Below are positions 1 through 7,568 of a stretch of 64,000 bases of DNA, piece by piece. Origin of the DNA: Arthrobacter sp. AFG20 (GTDB taxonomy: Bacteria > Actinomycetota > Actinomycetes > Actinomycetales > Micrococcaceae); assembly GCF_002892795.1 (NCBI RefSeq), contig NZ_PJMC01000001.1, positions 310,001 through 374,000 of the forward strand, written 5' to 3'. Made by a program: the position numbers and the translations under genes. Numbering within the stretch: position 1 is the stretch's first letter; each line of letters opens with the position of its first letter. The notes below the pieces were generated by a model. That model did not search any database. It was given only the letters and a program-made list of their open reading frames with translations, and had not been told where the DNA came from.

Positions 1-313
1 GGACGGGCTTCAGCAGGTAGTCCACGGCCGCAAGCTCGAATGCCTCCAGCGCGCAGTCCTCGTCGGCTGTCACGAAAACGACGGCGGGCGGGCGGCTGCT
101 GCGGGAAATGGCACGGGCGATGTCCAGGCCGGACACCGCCGGCATATGGATGTCGAGGAAGACGGCGTCTACGGCCTCGGCTTCGAGGACCCGCAGCGCC
201 TCAGCGCCAGAGGAGGCGCGCAGGATGGCGCCGATCCTCTCATCACGGCCCAGGAGGAAGGCAAGCTCCTCAACTGCGGGCAGTTCGTCGTCGGCGACGA
301 GAACGTTAATCAT
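1..313 (-). CDS. LytR/AlgR-type response regulator, receiver domain (C-terminus beyond window)
   Basis: The visible 104 residues are a complete-looking CheY-type receiver domain: acidic pair Asp8-Asp9, phosphoacceptor Asp54 in FLDIHMP, a Thr in FVTADE and the conserved Lys in DYLLKPV at the cut. The output domain lies outside the window. The partner kinase at 377-1573 is of the LytS/YehU class, so a LytTR DNA-binding domain is expected, but this is inference. The gene follows the kinase by 63 bases on the same strand. The ATG at 313 has a TAACCT hexamer six bases upstream and an AGGA directly before it, so it may also be made from its own leaderless transcript. Confidence 0.88.
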   Translation of the reverse strand, partial: MINVLVADDELPAVEELAFLLGRDERIGAILRASSGAEALRVLEAEAVDAVFLDIHMPAVSGLDIARAISRSSRPPAVVFVTADEDCALEAFELAAVDYLLKPV

Positions 314-319
314 GGTCCT

Positions 320-325
320 AGGTTA
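320..325 (-). promoter_or_regulatory. Possible -10 box for leaderless transcript of the response regulator
   Basis: On the minus strand TAACCT is followed by six bases (AGGACC) and then the ATG at 313. The spacing would put the transcription start at the start codon. The AGGA could instead serve as a weak ribosome site for read-through from the kinase gene, so both readings stand. Confidence 0.4.
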
Positions 326-376
326 TCTTTCGGGGCCCGCCGCTTCGTGCTTAGGAAACTTCCGGCGCGAACAATT

Positions 377-1573
377 TCAGGCATCATGGTCCGGCTGCGA
401 CTTCGGGACCCGCATGGTGATGAGCGTGCCCTCGCCGGGAGCCGTCTCGATCACCAGTCCGTGATCGTCGCCGTACACCTGCCGGAGCCGGGCATCGACG
501 TTTCGCAGGCCCACGTGCTCACCGTCCACGTGGCCGGCCAGCATTGACTGCAGCTGCACAGGATCCATGCCCACGCCATCGTCCTCGATGGTGACCTCCG
601 CGAACGCGCCCGAGTCGTTGGCTGAGATGGTGATGTGGCCCGGACCCTCCTTCGCCTCCAGGCCGTGCCGGACCGCATTCTCCACGAGCGGCTGCAGACT
701 CAAAAACGGGATCACCGTGCTCAGCACCTCCGGGGCGATCCGCAGGCTGACCTGCACCCGTTCGCCGAACCGTGCCCGCTCCAGCAGCAGGTACCTGTCG
801 ATGCACCGCAGCTCCTCGGCCAGCGTGGTGAAGTCCCCGTGCCGCCGGAACGAGTACCGGGTGAAGTCCGCGAACTCGACCACGAGTTCGCGCGCCCGGG
901 CCGGATCGGTGTTGATGAAGGAGGCAATGGCGTTCAGCGAGTTGTAAATGAAGTGCGGGCTGATCTGGGCCCGGAGGGCCCGCACCTCCGCCTCCATCAG
1001 GAGCGTCCGGGAGGCGTCCAGCTCGGCCAGTTCCACCTGTGTGGCCACCCAGTCTGCTACTTCGGTGGTGGCGCGCACCAGCCCTGCCCCCGCCTGCGGT
1101 GCGAAGGCCGCCACAGCTCCCACCACGCGCACACCGGACCGGACGGGGGCCACGACGGCGGCGGCGACGGGTCCGGATTTGGGGGAGTGGAGCTGCAGGT
1201 CGGCGGCGTTGAACACCTGGGTCCTGCCGCTGGAGAGCACTTCCGCGGCGAGCGCCATCAGGCCGGGACGCAGCTCCTCGGCGGTCCCGTCCCAGGCCAG
1301 CACGCCGGATACGTCCAGAATGGCCAGCGCATCACAGCCAAGCAGGGCCCGCAGCTGGCGGCTTGCCTTGGCGGCACCTGCGGGGTTTAAGCCCGTCCGC
1401 AGGTGCCGTCCAGCTTTCGACGCGGCGTGGAGGGTGTTGTAAGTGGCCCGCTCGGCGTCCGTTCCCAACTCGCGGAAGGAGCGCAGCACCTTGAGTCCGA
1501 CGGCGACGACGGCGGCCACTGCGAGCGCGATGACGGCCACGGCGGCCGCGGAATAGAGAGGGGAGTCCGGCAT
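377..1573 (-). CDS. LytS/YehU-type sensor histidine kinase
   Basis: 398-residue kinase. One N-terminal membrane segment (about residues 8-27) is followed by a GAF-like region (about 45-190), then the His_kinase motif ISPHFIYNSLN with phospho-acceptor His207, and a HATPase domain with LENAVRHG and DDGVGMD motifs. This is the family of LytS and the E. coli pyruvate sensors BtsS/PyrS. The ATG at 1573 was chosen because TACGCT lies six bases upstream and the upstream in-frame extension has no membrane or domain features. It is divergent from a DUF485/ActP symporter operon, so it probably senses a short-chain organic acid and controls its uptake; the ligand is inference. Confidence 0.9.
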   Translation of the reverse strand: MPDSPLYSAAAVAVIALAVAAVVAVGLKVLRSFRELGTDAERATYNTLHAASKAGRHLRTGLNPAGAAKASRQLRALLGCDALAILDVSGVLAWDGTAEELRPGLMALAAEVLSSGRTQVFNAADLQLHSPKSGPVAAAVVAPVRSGVRVVGAVAAFAPQAGAGLVRATTEVADWVATQVELAELDASRTLLMEAEVRALRAQISPHFIYNSLNAIASFINTDPARARELVVEFADFTRYSFRRHGDFTTLAEELRCIDRYLLLERARFGERVQVSLRIAPEVLSTVIPFLSLQPLVENAVRHGLEAKEGPGHITISANDSGAFAEVTIEDDGVGMDPVQLQSMLAGHVDGEHVGLRNVDARLRQVYGDDHGLVIETAPGEGTLITMRVPKSQPDHDA

Positions 1574-1579
1574 GCTGCC

Positions 1580-1585
1580 AGCGTA
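1580..1585 (-). promoter_or_regulatory. -10 box, leaderless promoter of the LytS-type kinase
   Basis: Minus-strand TACGCT followed by GGCAGC and the ATG at 1573. There is no Shine-Dalgarno sequence, and the six-base spacing fits a transcript beginning at the start codon. No convincing -35 is visible. Confidence 0.5.
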
Positions 1586-1669
1586 GCGCGTGCCGTTTGG
1601 CGCAGCAGCGACGCCGCTGACCGACCGGCAACGCGCAACCACTGGAACTTCGGCCCCGCTGTGACGCAC

Positions 1670-1685
1670 AGTGATGGCAGTCACA
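1670..1685. promoter_or_regulatory. CRP/GlxR-like site upstream of the acetate symporter operon
   Basis: AGTGA-TGGCAG-TCACA matches the CRP/GlxR consensus TGTGA-N6-TCACA at nine of ten positions. It lies in the divergent region between the kinase and the DUF485 gene, about 50 bases before the latter's start. A site here suits cAMP-responsive control of acetate/monocarboxylate uptake. Binding is inferred from sequence only. Confidence 0.5.
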
Positions 1686-1736
1686 TCGGCTGGTGAAGCG
1701 CGGCCGTGTGTGAGTCAGTCTCAACGAGGAGGAATG

Positions 1737-2132
1737 ATGGGTAACGATGCCCGAACCCCGGCCGCGGCGGCGTCCGCGGACTTCGAGGAAGTCCAGGCCA
1801 CGCAGCAGTTCCAGGAACTGCGCAAGCGCCACCGTAGCTTTGTGTTCCCCATGGCCATCGCGTTTCTGCTCTGGTACTTCGCGTACGTCATCCTTGCCGC
1901 CTACGCCGTGGACTTCATGTCCACCAAGGTGTGGGGCAACATCAACGTCGGCATCATCATGGGGCTGCTGCAGTTCGTGACCACCTTCGCCATCACCGGC
2001 TGGTACGTCAGCTACTCGAACAGGCGCCTGGACCCGATCGCCGCGGACATCCGGCACGGCATTGAAGGCCACGAGTATGACAAGTCAGGCAGCAGCGCGC
2101 CGGGCAGTTCAGTAAGCGGAGGAGCAAAATGA
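1737..2132 (+). CDS. DUF485 membrane protein, symporter partner
   Basis: 131-residue protein with two membrane segments (SFVFPMAIAFLLWYF and INVGIIMGLLQFVTTFAI), the typical DUF485 (YjcH-like) layout. Genes of this family regularly sit directly before actP-type symporters; their exact role is not known. A strong GAGGAGG at 1726-1732 precedes two consecutive ATGs; the second (1737) has the better spacing. The stop overlaps the actP start in ATGA, so translation is probably coupled. The neighbouring CRP-like site lies upstream of this start, which argues against any start before it. Confidence 0.88.
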   Translation: MGNDARTPAAAASADFEEVQATQQFQELRKRHRSFVFPMAIAFLLWYFAYVILAAYAVDFMSTKVWGNINVGIIMGLLQFVTTFAITGWYVSYSNRRLDPIAADIRHGIEGHEYDKSGSSAPGSSVSGGAK

Positions 2133-3745
2133 TCACCATTCCCGCAGCGGTTGACGTCGCCGCACTCAAGGACACCACGCTGCTGAACATGGGCATTTTC
2201 GCCCTGTTCGTCGCCGTCACCATGGTCATCGTTCTTAGGGCCAGCCGGAACAACAAGACGGCCGCCGATTACTATGCCGCCGGGCGTTCCTTCACCGGCT
2301 CGCAGAACGGCACCGCCATCGCCGGCGACTACCTGTCGGCGGCGTCCTTCCTGGGCATCACCGGTGCCATCGCCATCAACGGTTACGACGGCTTCATGTA
2401 CTCCATTGGCTTCCTGGTCGCCTGGCTGGTGGCACTGCTGCTGGTGGCGGAACTGCTCCGGAACACGGGCAAGTACACCATGGCCGACGTCCTGTCGTTC
2501 CGCCTCAGGCAGCGTCCGGTCCGCATCGCGGCAGCCATCTCCACCCTGGCCGTCTGCTTCTTCTACCTCCTGGCCCAGATGGCCGGCGCCGGAAGCCTGA
2601 TCTCGCTGCTGCTGGGCATCAGCGACTGGGGCGGACAGGCCCTGGTGATCATCGTCGTCGGCGCCCTGATGATCATGTATGTCCTGATCGGCGGAATGAA
2701 GGGCACCACCTGGGTGCAGATCATCAAGGCCTGCCTGCTCATCGCCGGTGCCGCTGTCATGACACTCTGGGTCCTGGCCATCTATGGGTTCAACCTCTCC
2801 AGCCTGCTGGGCGGCGCGGCCGAGGCGGCGAACAACCCTGCCTTGCTCAACCCAGGCCTGCAGTACGGCAAGACCGAAACGTCCAAGCTGGACTTCATGT
2901 CCCTGGCCCTGGCCCTGGTGCTGGGTACGGCCGCCCTGCCGCACGTGCTGATGCGCTTCTATACGGTGCCCACCGCCAAGGAAGCCCGCAAGTCCGTAGT
3001 TTGGTCCATTTGGCTGATCGGGCTGTTCTATATCTTCACGCTGGTCCTCGGCTATGGGGCCGCTGCCTTGGTGGGGGCGGACACCATCAAGGGCGCCCCC
3101 GGCGGCGTCAACTCGGCAGCGCCGCTGTTGGCCTTCCACCTGGGCGGCCCGCTGCTGCTGGGCTTCATCTCGGCCGTGGCTTTCGCCACGATCCTCGCCG
3201 TGGTTGCCGGCCTCACCATCACCGCCGCCGCCTCGTTCGCCCATGACATCTATGCCAACGTCATCGCAAAGGGAAAGGCCGACGCCGACACCGAAGTTAA
3301 GGTGGCCCGCCGCACCGTGATCGTCATTGGCATCCTCGCGATCCTGGGCGGGATCTTTGCCAACGGCCAGAACGTGGCCTTCCTGGTGGCGCTGGCGTTC
3401 GCCGTGGCCGCCTCCGCCAACCTGCCCACCATCATCTACTCCCTGTTCTGGCGCCGGTTCACCACGCAGGGTGCGGTCTGGAGCATGTACGGCGGGCTCG
3501 CGTCGGCCATCATCCTGATCGCGTTGTCACCGGTGGTGTCCGGTGGCGCGACCTCCATGATCAAGGGCGCCAACTTCGCCGTCTTCCCGCTGAGCAACCC
3601 GGGCATCGTGTCCATCCCGCTGGCCTTCATGCTGGGCTGGCTCGGCACGGTCCTGGACAAGAGGCAGGAGGACCGCAGCAAGCAGGCCGAGATGGAAGTC
3701 CGGTCGCTGACCGGTGTCGGCGCTGAGAGGGCCGTGGAGCACTAG
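2129..3745 (+). CDS. actP: Cation/acetate symporter, ActP/MctC type
   Basis: 538-residue solute:sodium symporter family protein, almost entirely hydrophobic, with the family's opening DYYAAGRSFTGSQNG and SAASFLGITGAIAI motifs and about 13 membrane segments. ActP of E. coli carries acetate and glycolate; MctC of Corynebacterium glutamicum carries acetate, propionate and pyruvate. The start overlaps the DUF485 stop by four bases, with GGAGGAG upstream. A strong hairpin follows the stop. Together with the divergent LytS/LytR pair this looks like a sensor-plus-transporter module for short monocarboxylates; the exact substrate cannot be read from the sequence. Confidence 0.9.
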   Translation: MITIPAAVDVAALKDTTLLNMGIFALFVAVTMVIVLRASRNNKTAADYYAAGRSFTGSQNGTAIAGDYLSAASFLGITGAIAINGYDGFMYSIGFLVAWLVALLLVAELLRNTGKYTMADVLSFRLRQRPVRIAAAISTLAVCFFYLLAQMAGAGSLISLLLGISDWGGQALVIIVVGALMIMYVLIGGMKGTTWVQIIKACLLIAGAAVMTLWVLAIYGFNLSSLLGGAAEAANNPALLNPGLQYGKTETSKLDFMSLALALVLGTAALPHVLMRFYTVPTAKEARKSVVWSIWLIGLFYIFTLVLGYGAAALVGADTIKGAPGGVNSAAPLLAFHLGGPLLLGFISAVAFATILAVVAGLTITAAASFAHDIYANVIAKGKADADTEVKVARRTVIVIGILAILGGIFANGQNVAFLVALAFAVAASANLPTIIYSLFWRRFTTQGAVWSMYGGLASAIILIALSPVVSGGATSMIKGANFAVFPLSNPGIVSIPLAFMLGWLGTVLDKRQEDRSKQAEMEVRSLTGVGAERAVEH

Positions 3746-3757
3746 CGCTGGACAAGC

Positions 3758-3804
3758 AAAACGGCAGGAGCCCCCGCGCACTACTCGGGGGCTCCTGCCG
3801 TTTT
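3758..3804. terminator. Bidirectional intrinsic terminator between actP and a convergent gene
   Basis: Perfect 18-bp arms at 3758-3775 and 3787-3804 with an 11-base loop. The left arm starts AAAA and the right arm ends TTTT, so the hairpin has a U-run in both directions. It separates actP from the convergent membrane protein gene. Confidence 0.9.
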
Positions 3805-3832
3805 GGCAGCTGCCAGGCATGCGTCGGCGCGT

Positions 3833-4435
3833 TCAGGGTGAGTGGTGGCCTCCGGCGTGTTCACCATGCGGCACAGCGAACTGGCCCGCCGTCGATGCGG
3901 CGAGTCCCGGCGTCGTGATGGCGGCAACCAGCAGCGCTCCGGCGAAGGCGGCAGCGAGCAGTGTTCCCGCACCCGGCCGGCCCGATGTGTTCTGGCCCGG
4001 TCCGCCGGGAAGATTGCGGGCCCTGTGGCCGAGCCATGACGTGGCCGCGAGGATCATGAGGGTCAGCAGCAGGGCGGCGAGGTGGCTGATGCCCAGGCCG
4101 GCCATGCCGCTCCCTGCGCCCAAGACAATGGCCGCCACGTGCGCGGCCGCTGCCGCGGGCAGCAGGAGAGCGGAGGCCCGCGGCATCGGGAAACGGTTCC
4201 TGCTCAGCCCGGCAACGGTCCACCCCAGCAGGGCTGCACCCCAGAGCAGGGCGGCCGTGGCGCCGGCCGCCCTGCCGGGGAAGTCGGTGCCGGCGGCAGC
4301 AAACAGGCTGGAGGCGACGGCGAGGTTGACCGCTGCGGCGCCGAGGCCGGCAAAGCCGGCGAAGAGCCTGACGGCATCGGAACGGTACGTTCCCTGTGTT
4401 GCCGGAACAGCCGCGATGGCCTGGCTGGTCATCAT
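3833..4435 (-). CDS. Hypothetical membrane protein with His-rich C-terminus
   Basis: 200 residues, five to six predicted membrane segments rich in Ala and Leu, ending in a short tail HGEHAGGHHSP that could bind a metal. No family is recognised. It begins three bases after the DUF4383 gene stop (two in-frame ATGs at 4435 and 4432), so the two genes form one transcription unit. Function unknown. The His-rich tail and the membrane topology make a metal-related role possible, but nothing else supports it. Confidence 0.7.
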   Translation of the reverse strand: MMTSQAIAAVPATQGTYRSDAVRLFAGFAGLGAAAVNLAVASSLFAAAGTDFPGRAAGATAALLWGAALLGWTVAGLSRNRFPMPRASALLLPAAAAAHVAAIVLGAGSGMAGLGISHLAALLLTLMILAATSWLGHRARNLPGGPGQNTSGRPGAGTLLAAAFAGALLVAAITTPGLAASTAGQFAVPHGEHAGGHHSP

Positions 4436-4438
4436 TTG

Positions 4439-4843
4439 TTACGCGCGGGCCGTGGCGGGGACCTTGTCCAGGGACAGGCCGACGCCGAGCAGCAGGACGG
4501 CGCTCGCGAGGTGGAGAACGTTGTCGGCGCCGTTGAGGGCAATGATGTTCAAAGGCGAGCTGAGCAGGAACAGACCGAGGATGCCCACCAGCAGATACAC
4601 CGCACCCACAGCCGTGTTAACGGTGCGCGCAAGCTGGACATCCTTGACGCCGGCGTAGAGCAGCGCGGCGCCGATGGCCAGGTGGATCACGTTGTGCAGC
4701 GGGTTGACCTCGAAGATGATCAGGTTGGAGCCTTCGGTGGAGAAGAAGCCGACTCCAGACGTCACGGCGAAGCCGACGAGTCCCACCAGCAGGTAGACGG
4801 CCCCGAAAACAGTGGCGATAAGACGGTTCGGTGAGTTGCGCAT
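4439..4843 (-). CDS. DUF4383 membrane protein
   Basis: 134 residues with four membrane segments. The repeated pattern GAVYLLVGLVGF and GAVYLLVGILGLF, with HNVIHLAIGAALLYAG and DNVLHLASAVLLLGVG, shows two homologous halves, as in DUF4383 (PF14325) proteins. GGAAGGAA lies seven bases before the ATG at 4843. The role of the family is unknown. It is followed by the His-tailed membrane protein in the same operon. Confidence 0.85.
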   Translation of the reverse strand: MRNSPNRLIATVFGAVYLLVGLVGFAVTSGVGFFSTEGSNLIIFEVNPLHNVIHLAIGAALLYAGVKDVQLARTVNTAVGAVYLLVGILGLFLLSSPLNIIALNGADNVLHLASAVLLLGVGLSLDKVPATARA

Positions 4844-4971
4844 GGCCCAAATTCCTTCCGGTTGCCGGCCCGGGGCAGAAGCCCTGGCCAGATTTGCGGA
4901 GCCCCGGCTGGGACTCTCGGAAGCAATTCGGGTCCGGTTGGCGCTTGGATGGGTGCGAGGTCGGAAGAGGG

Positions 4972-5565
4972 TCAGGCCTTTGGCCGGAGCTTGATGGTGA
5001 CCAGCTTCAGTTCGTCCTTGCCGGCGAAGCGGTACACCATTTCGATGTCCTTGCCCTGGCATTTGATGAGCCCGGCGACATCCGCAATGTTGTTGTCGTT
5101 CTGCGTGCTGACTTTGAGGTCGTCGTAGGCGGTGGTGCAGGACGGGTCCAACTGGAGGCTCTTGACGCCTGACGCGAATTCCTCGCGACTCAGCTGCTCC
5201 TTGAGGCTCGGGTCCATGTAGTCGTTGTAAGCCTTGTCCGTGTCGCCGGCGATAACCAGCTTGGTGAAGTCGTCCGCGAGGTCCCCTGCCTGCCGGGTGG
5301 ACCCGCCCACGAGGTTCACCAGGAGCAGGACCCCGACGATTACCAGCAGGAGCACGCCTGCCACAATGCCCACCACGATCCAGAGGCCCTTGCGGCTTTT
5401 GGCCGGAGGCAGCCCCGGCAAGCCGAACGGGGAAGGCGGAAGGGACCGCCGGCCCGGCGGTTGCTGTCGGCCGGGCTGCTGCGCACCGGGTTGGTAGGGA
5501 CCGGGCTGCTGCGCACCGGGTTGGTAGGGACCGGGCTGCTGCGGGGGGAGCGGGGGATTGCTCAA
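4972..5565 (-). CDS. Membrane-anchored protein with Pro/Gln-rich repeats and extracytoplasmic domain
   Basis: 197 residues. An N-terminal cytoplasmic part of repeated QQPGPYQPGA-type units (about residues 7-40) is followed by one membrane helix (about 59-85, WIVVGIVAGVLLLVIVGVLLL) and a C-terminal domain with two cysteines (DPSCTTAYD, LIKCQGKD) that may form a disulphide outside the cell. The fold resembles DUF4878/lumazine-like secreted domains, but I cannot assign it. The TTG at 5565 is chosen because GGAAAGG lies seven bases upstream; an ATG 39 bases earlier lacks a ribosome site. Confidence 0.65.
   Translation of the reverse strand: MSNPPLPPQQPGPYQPGAQQPGPYQPGAQQPGRQQPPGRRSLPPSPFGLPGLPPAKSRKGLWIVVGIVAGVLLLVIVGVLLLVNLVGGSTRQAGDLADDFTKLVIAGDTDKAYNDYMDPSLKEQLSREEFASGVKSLQLDPSCTTAYDDLKVSTQNDNNIADVAGLIKCQGKDIEMVYRFAGKDELKLVTIKLRPKA
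5471..5541. repeat. Two and a third tandem copies of a 30-bp unit in coding sequence
   Basis: Identical 30-base units occupy 5471-5500 and 5501-5530, with the first 11 bases of a third at 5531-5541. They encode the QQPGPYQPGA repeats of the membrane-anchored protein. Exact identity suggests recent slippage, so copy number may vary between strains. Confidence 0.9.
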
Positions 5566-5722
5566 GGGTTGGGCCTTTCCGGCACCGCACCGGCGGCGCT
5601 CCAACTAACGCGGCACAGCCGGCGCCCGGTTGCTTTTGTGGAATAGCCTATAGCGCCGGCGCATTGCATCGAAACGCCGGGAACCGCGATGGTTTCCCGT
5701 CGTTACAGACTGCCAGGTGCGC

Positions 5723-6196
5723 TCAGTCTTCCGCCGAGTTGCGGTCAAGCAGCGGCTGAATCCGGAAAGGTATCAGTTCACCCATCGCCAGGGCGGTGTC
5801 GGTCCTTTCGACGCCGTCGCAGGCCAGGATCTTCCCGTTGATCCGGAAGAGGTCTTCGGCGTCCAGTGCCACCACGCGCAGCAGCAGGTCGGCCGAGCCT
5901 GTCAGGCCGTAGCCCTCGAGGATCTCCGGCACGGCCGCCAGGTCCTCGGCGAGGGAACCGAGCTTTTGCTGCTGGACATGGACCGAGATGAAAGCCATCA
6001 GCGGATAGCCCAGGGACACCGGATTGATGCGCCGCTCGAACGACAGGAAAGCGTGCTTCTTCTCGAGCTGGACCATCCGCGCCTGGACGGTGTTGCGGGA
6101 GAGGCCGAGCTTCTGGGCCAGGGCCACCACCGTGCGGCGCGGGTCCTGCGCCAGGGCCGAGAGCAGCCGGGTGTCTGTGCCATCCAAAGCTTGCAT
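5723..6196 (-). CDS. Lrp/AsnC family transcription regulator of the bkd operon
   Basis: 157 residues: an N-terminal helix-turn-helix (ALAQKLGLSRNTVQARMVQLE) and an effector-binding RAM domain with the usual GYGLTGSADLLLRVVA segment. Lrp/AsnC regulators next to branched-chain 2-oxoacid dehydrogenase genes (BkdR in Pseudomonas) sense branched-chain amino or oxo acids and activate the dehydrogenase. Its divergent position from bkdA supports the same job here. The ATG at 6196 begins the typical MQALDGTDTRLL sequence and has TAGCCT eight bases upstream, so the mRNA may be leaderless or nearly so; a start 33 bases upstream is also open. Confidence 0.85.
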   Translation of the reverse strand: MQALDGTDTRLLSALAQDPRRTVVALAQKLGLSRNTVQARMVQLEKKHAFLSFERRINPVSLGYPLMAFISVHVQQQKLGSLAEDLAAVPEILEGYGLTGSADLLLRVVALDAEDLFRINGKILACDGVERTDTALAMGELIPFRIQPLLDRNSAED

Positions 6197-6204
6197 AATG
6201 CGCA

Positions 6205-6210
6205 AGGCTA
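6205..6210 (-). promoter_or_regulatory. Possible -10 box of the Lrp-type regulator
   Basis: Minus-strand TAGCCT lies eight bases before the ATG at 6196. No ribosome-binding site is seen between them. The spacing allows a leader of at most a couple of bases. Confidence 0.35.
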
Positions 6211-6278
6211 GCACGGTCCGAAGCAGCAAAACAGTGCATTCTGCTCAGTTTCATCGACGGTAGTTGTACCACCTGAAC

Positions 6279-6298
6279 ATTGTGAGTAGGGTCACAAT
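6279..6298. promoter_or_regulatory. Perfect CRP/GlxR palindrome upstream of bkdA
   Basis: ATTGTGA-GTAGGG-TCACAAT has perfect 7-base arms and a 6-base spacer, containing the exact CRP/GlxR consensus TGTGA-N6-TCACA. It lies in the 196-base region between the Lrp-type regulator and bkdA. By family knowledge a cAMP-binding CRP/GlxR protein is the likely ligand. It also argues that bkdA starts downstream of it. Confidence 0.75.
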
Positions 6299-6392
6299 TA
6301 ACCGGGGCAAAGGCGCCCGGGAGGCCGGAACGCGGCGGCATCACGAGTCCTGCCGCGGGATGGTTAAACGACGTCAGAAGGTTGCGGCAACA

Positions 6393-7568
6393 GTGGTGAC
6401 AGACGATGCGGGCCAGGGCGGAACAGCCGCCGGCCAGGACAACTATGCAGGGCACCAGGATGGCGCAGGCCACGGCATGGTCCAGCTGATCACCCCCGCG
6501 GGGGAGCGTGTCAGCCATCCGGAGTATGACCTCTGGGTCAAGGACGTATCAGACGAGCAGCTGTGCTCGCTCTACGAGGACCTGGTGGTGATCCGGCGGA
6601 TCGACAAAGAGGCCACCGCGCTGCAGCGCCAGGGCGAACTGGGCCTCTGGCCACCTCTCCTGGGCCAGGAGGCCTCGCAGGTGGGATCCGTGCGGTCCCT
6701 GCGGGATGACGACTTTATTTTTCCCAGCTACCGCGAGAACGGCGTGGCCTACTGCCGCGGGGTGGACCTGGCGGACATCCTGCGCGTCTGGCGCGGCGCT
6801 GCCTCCGGCGGCTGGGACCCGTACACCGTCAATATGGCCATCCCGCAGATCGTCATCGGCGCGCAGACGCTGCACGCCACCGGGTACGCCATGGGAATCC
6901 AGAACGACGGTGCCGACTCCGCAGCGATTGTGTACTTCGGCGACGGCGCCACCAGCGAGGGCGACGTCAACGAGGCCATGGTCTTTGCCGCCAGCTTCCA
7001 GGTGCCCCTGGTGTTCTTCTGCCAAAACAACCAGTGGGCCATCTCCGAACCGGTGCGCCTCCAGTCCCACACCCAGCTGGTGGACCGCGGGGCCGGATTC
7101 GGCATCCCCAGCATGCGGGTCGACGGCAACGATGTCTTGGCCGTCATGGCAGCCACGCGAGTGGCCCTCGACCGGGCCCGCCGGGGCGGCGGCCCCACCT
7201 TCATCGAGGCCGTTACCTACAGAATGGGACCGCATACGACGGCGGATGATCCCACCCGGTACCGCGACCCCAACGAACTCGAAGACTGGGCGGCCAAGGA
7301 TCCGATCGGCCGGGTCCATGCGCTGCTTGACCGGAAGGGCCTGTTCACCGAGGAGTTCGAGGCCGGCGTGCGGGCCAAGGCTGACGCCGTCGCCCGCGAG
7401 CTGCGTGCCGGCTGCACTGGCATGCCGGATCCCGAACCCCTGGACGTCTTCAAGCACGTGTACAGCACCCCCAACTCCTGGCTGGACCGCCAGCAGGACC
7501 ACTACTCCCGTTACCTTGCCTCCTTCGGCGATCCCGCAGGGGCAACACAAGAAGAAGGTGCACGCTGA
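6393..7568 (+). CDS. bkdA: Branched-chain 2-oxoacid dehydrogenase E1 alpha subunit (PdhA-like)
   Basis: 391 residues if started at GTG 6393. It has the thiamine-diphosphate motif GDGATSEGDVNEAM...FFCQNNQWAIS and the YTVNMAIPQIVIGAQ and FIEAVTYRMGPHTTADDP segments typical of E1 alpha. With E1 beta and E2 it oxidatively decarboxylates 2-oxoacids to acyl-CoAs. Such genes are often annotated as pyruvate dehydrogenase; the adjacent leucine operon and the orthologous order Rv2497c-Rv2495c, shown to be branched-chain specific in M. tuberculosis, favour branched-chain substrates. Start uncertain: AGAAGG precedes the 6393/6396 GTG pair by about 11 bases; an ATG at 6360 is the main alternative, and a start at 6264 would place coding sequence over the CRP site. 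Confidence 0.85.
   Translation: MVTDDAGQGGTAAGQDNYAGHQDGAGHGMVQLITPAGERVSHPEYDLWVKDVSDEQLCSLYEDLVVIRRIDKEATALQRQGELGLWPPLLGQEASQVGSVRSLRDDDFIFPSYRENGVAYCRGVDLADILRVWRGAASGGWDPYTVNMAIPQIVIGAQTLHATGYAMGIQNDGADSAAIVYFGDGATSEGDVNEAMVFAASFQVPLVFFCQNNQWAISEPVRLQSHTQLVDRGAGFGIPSMRVDGNDVLAVMAATRVALDRARRGGGPTFIEAVTYRMGPHTTADDPTRYRDPNELEDWAAKDPIGRVHALLDRKGLFTEEFEAGVRAKADAVARELRAGCTGMPDPEPLDVFKHVYSTPNSWLDRQQDHYSRYLASFGDPAGATQEEGAR

Noticed and set aside
1671..1736. Upstream start of the DUF485 gene at 1671
   Set aside because: It overlaps the CRP-like site, and the GAGGAGG at 1726 points to the 1734/1737 ATG.
2012..3244. Long open frame antisense to actP
   Set aside because: Lacks domains and hydrophobic pattern; actP and its terminator explain the region.
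5471..5541. Possible CRISPR-like repeats
   Set aside because: The 30-base units are directly tandem without spacers and encode a peptide repeat.
6264..6392. Upstream start of bkdA at 6264
   Set aside because: It would place coding sequence across the perfect CRP palindrome at 6279-6298 and adds residues unlike E1 alpha proteins.
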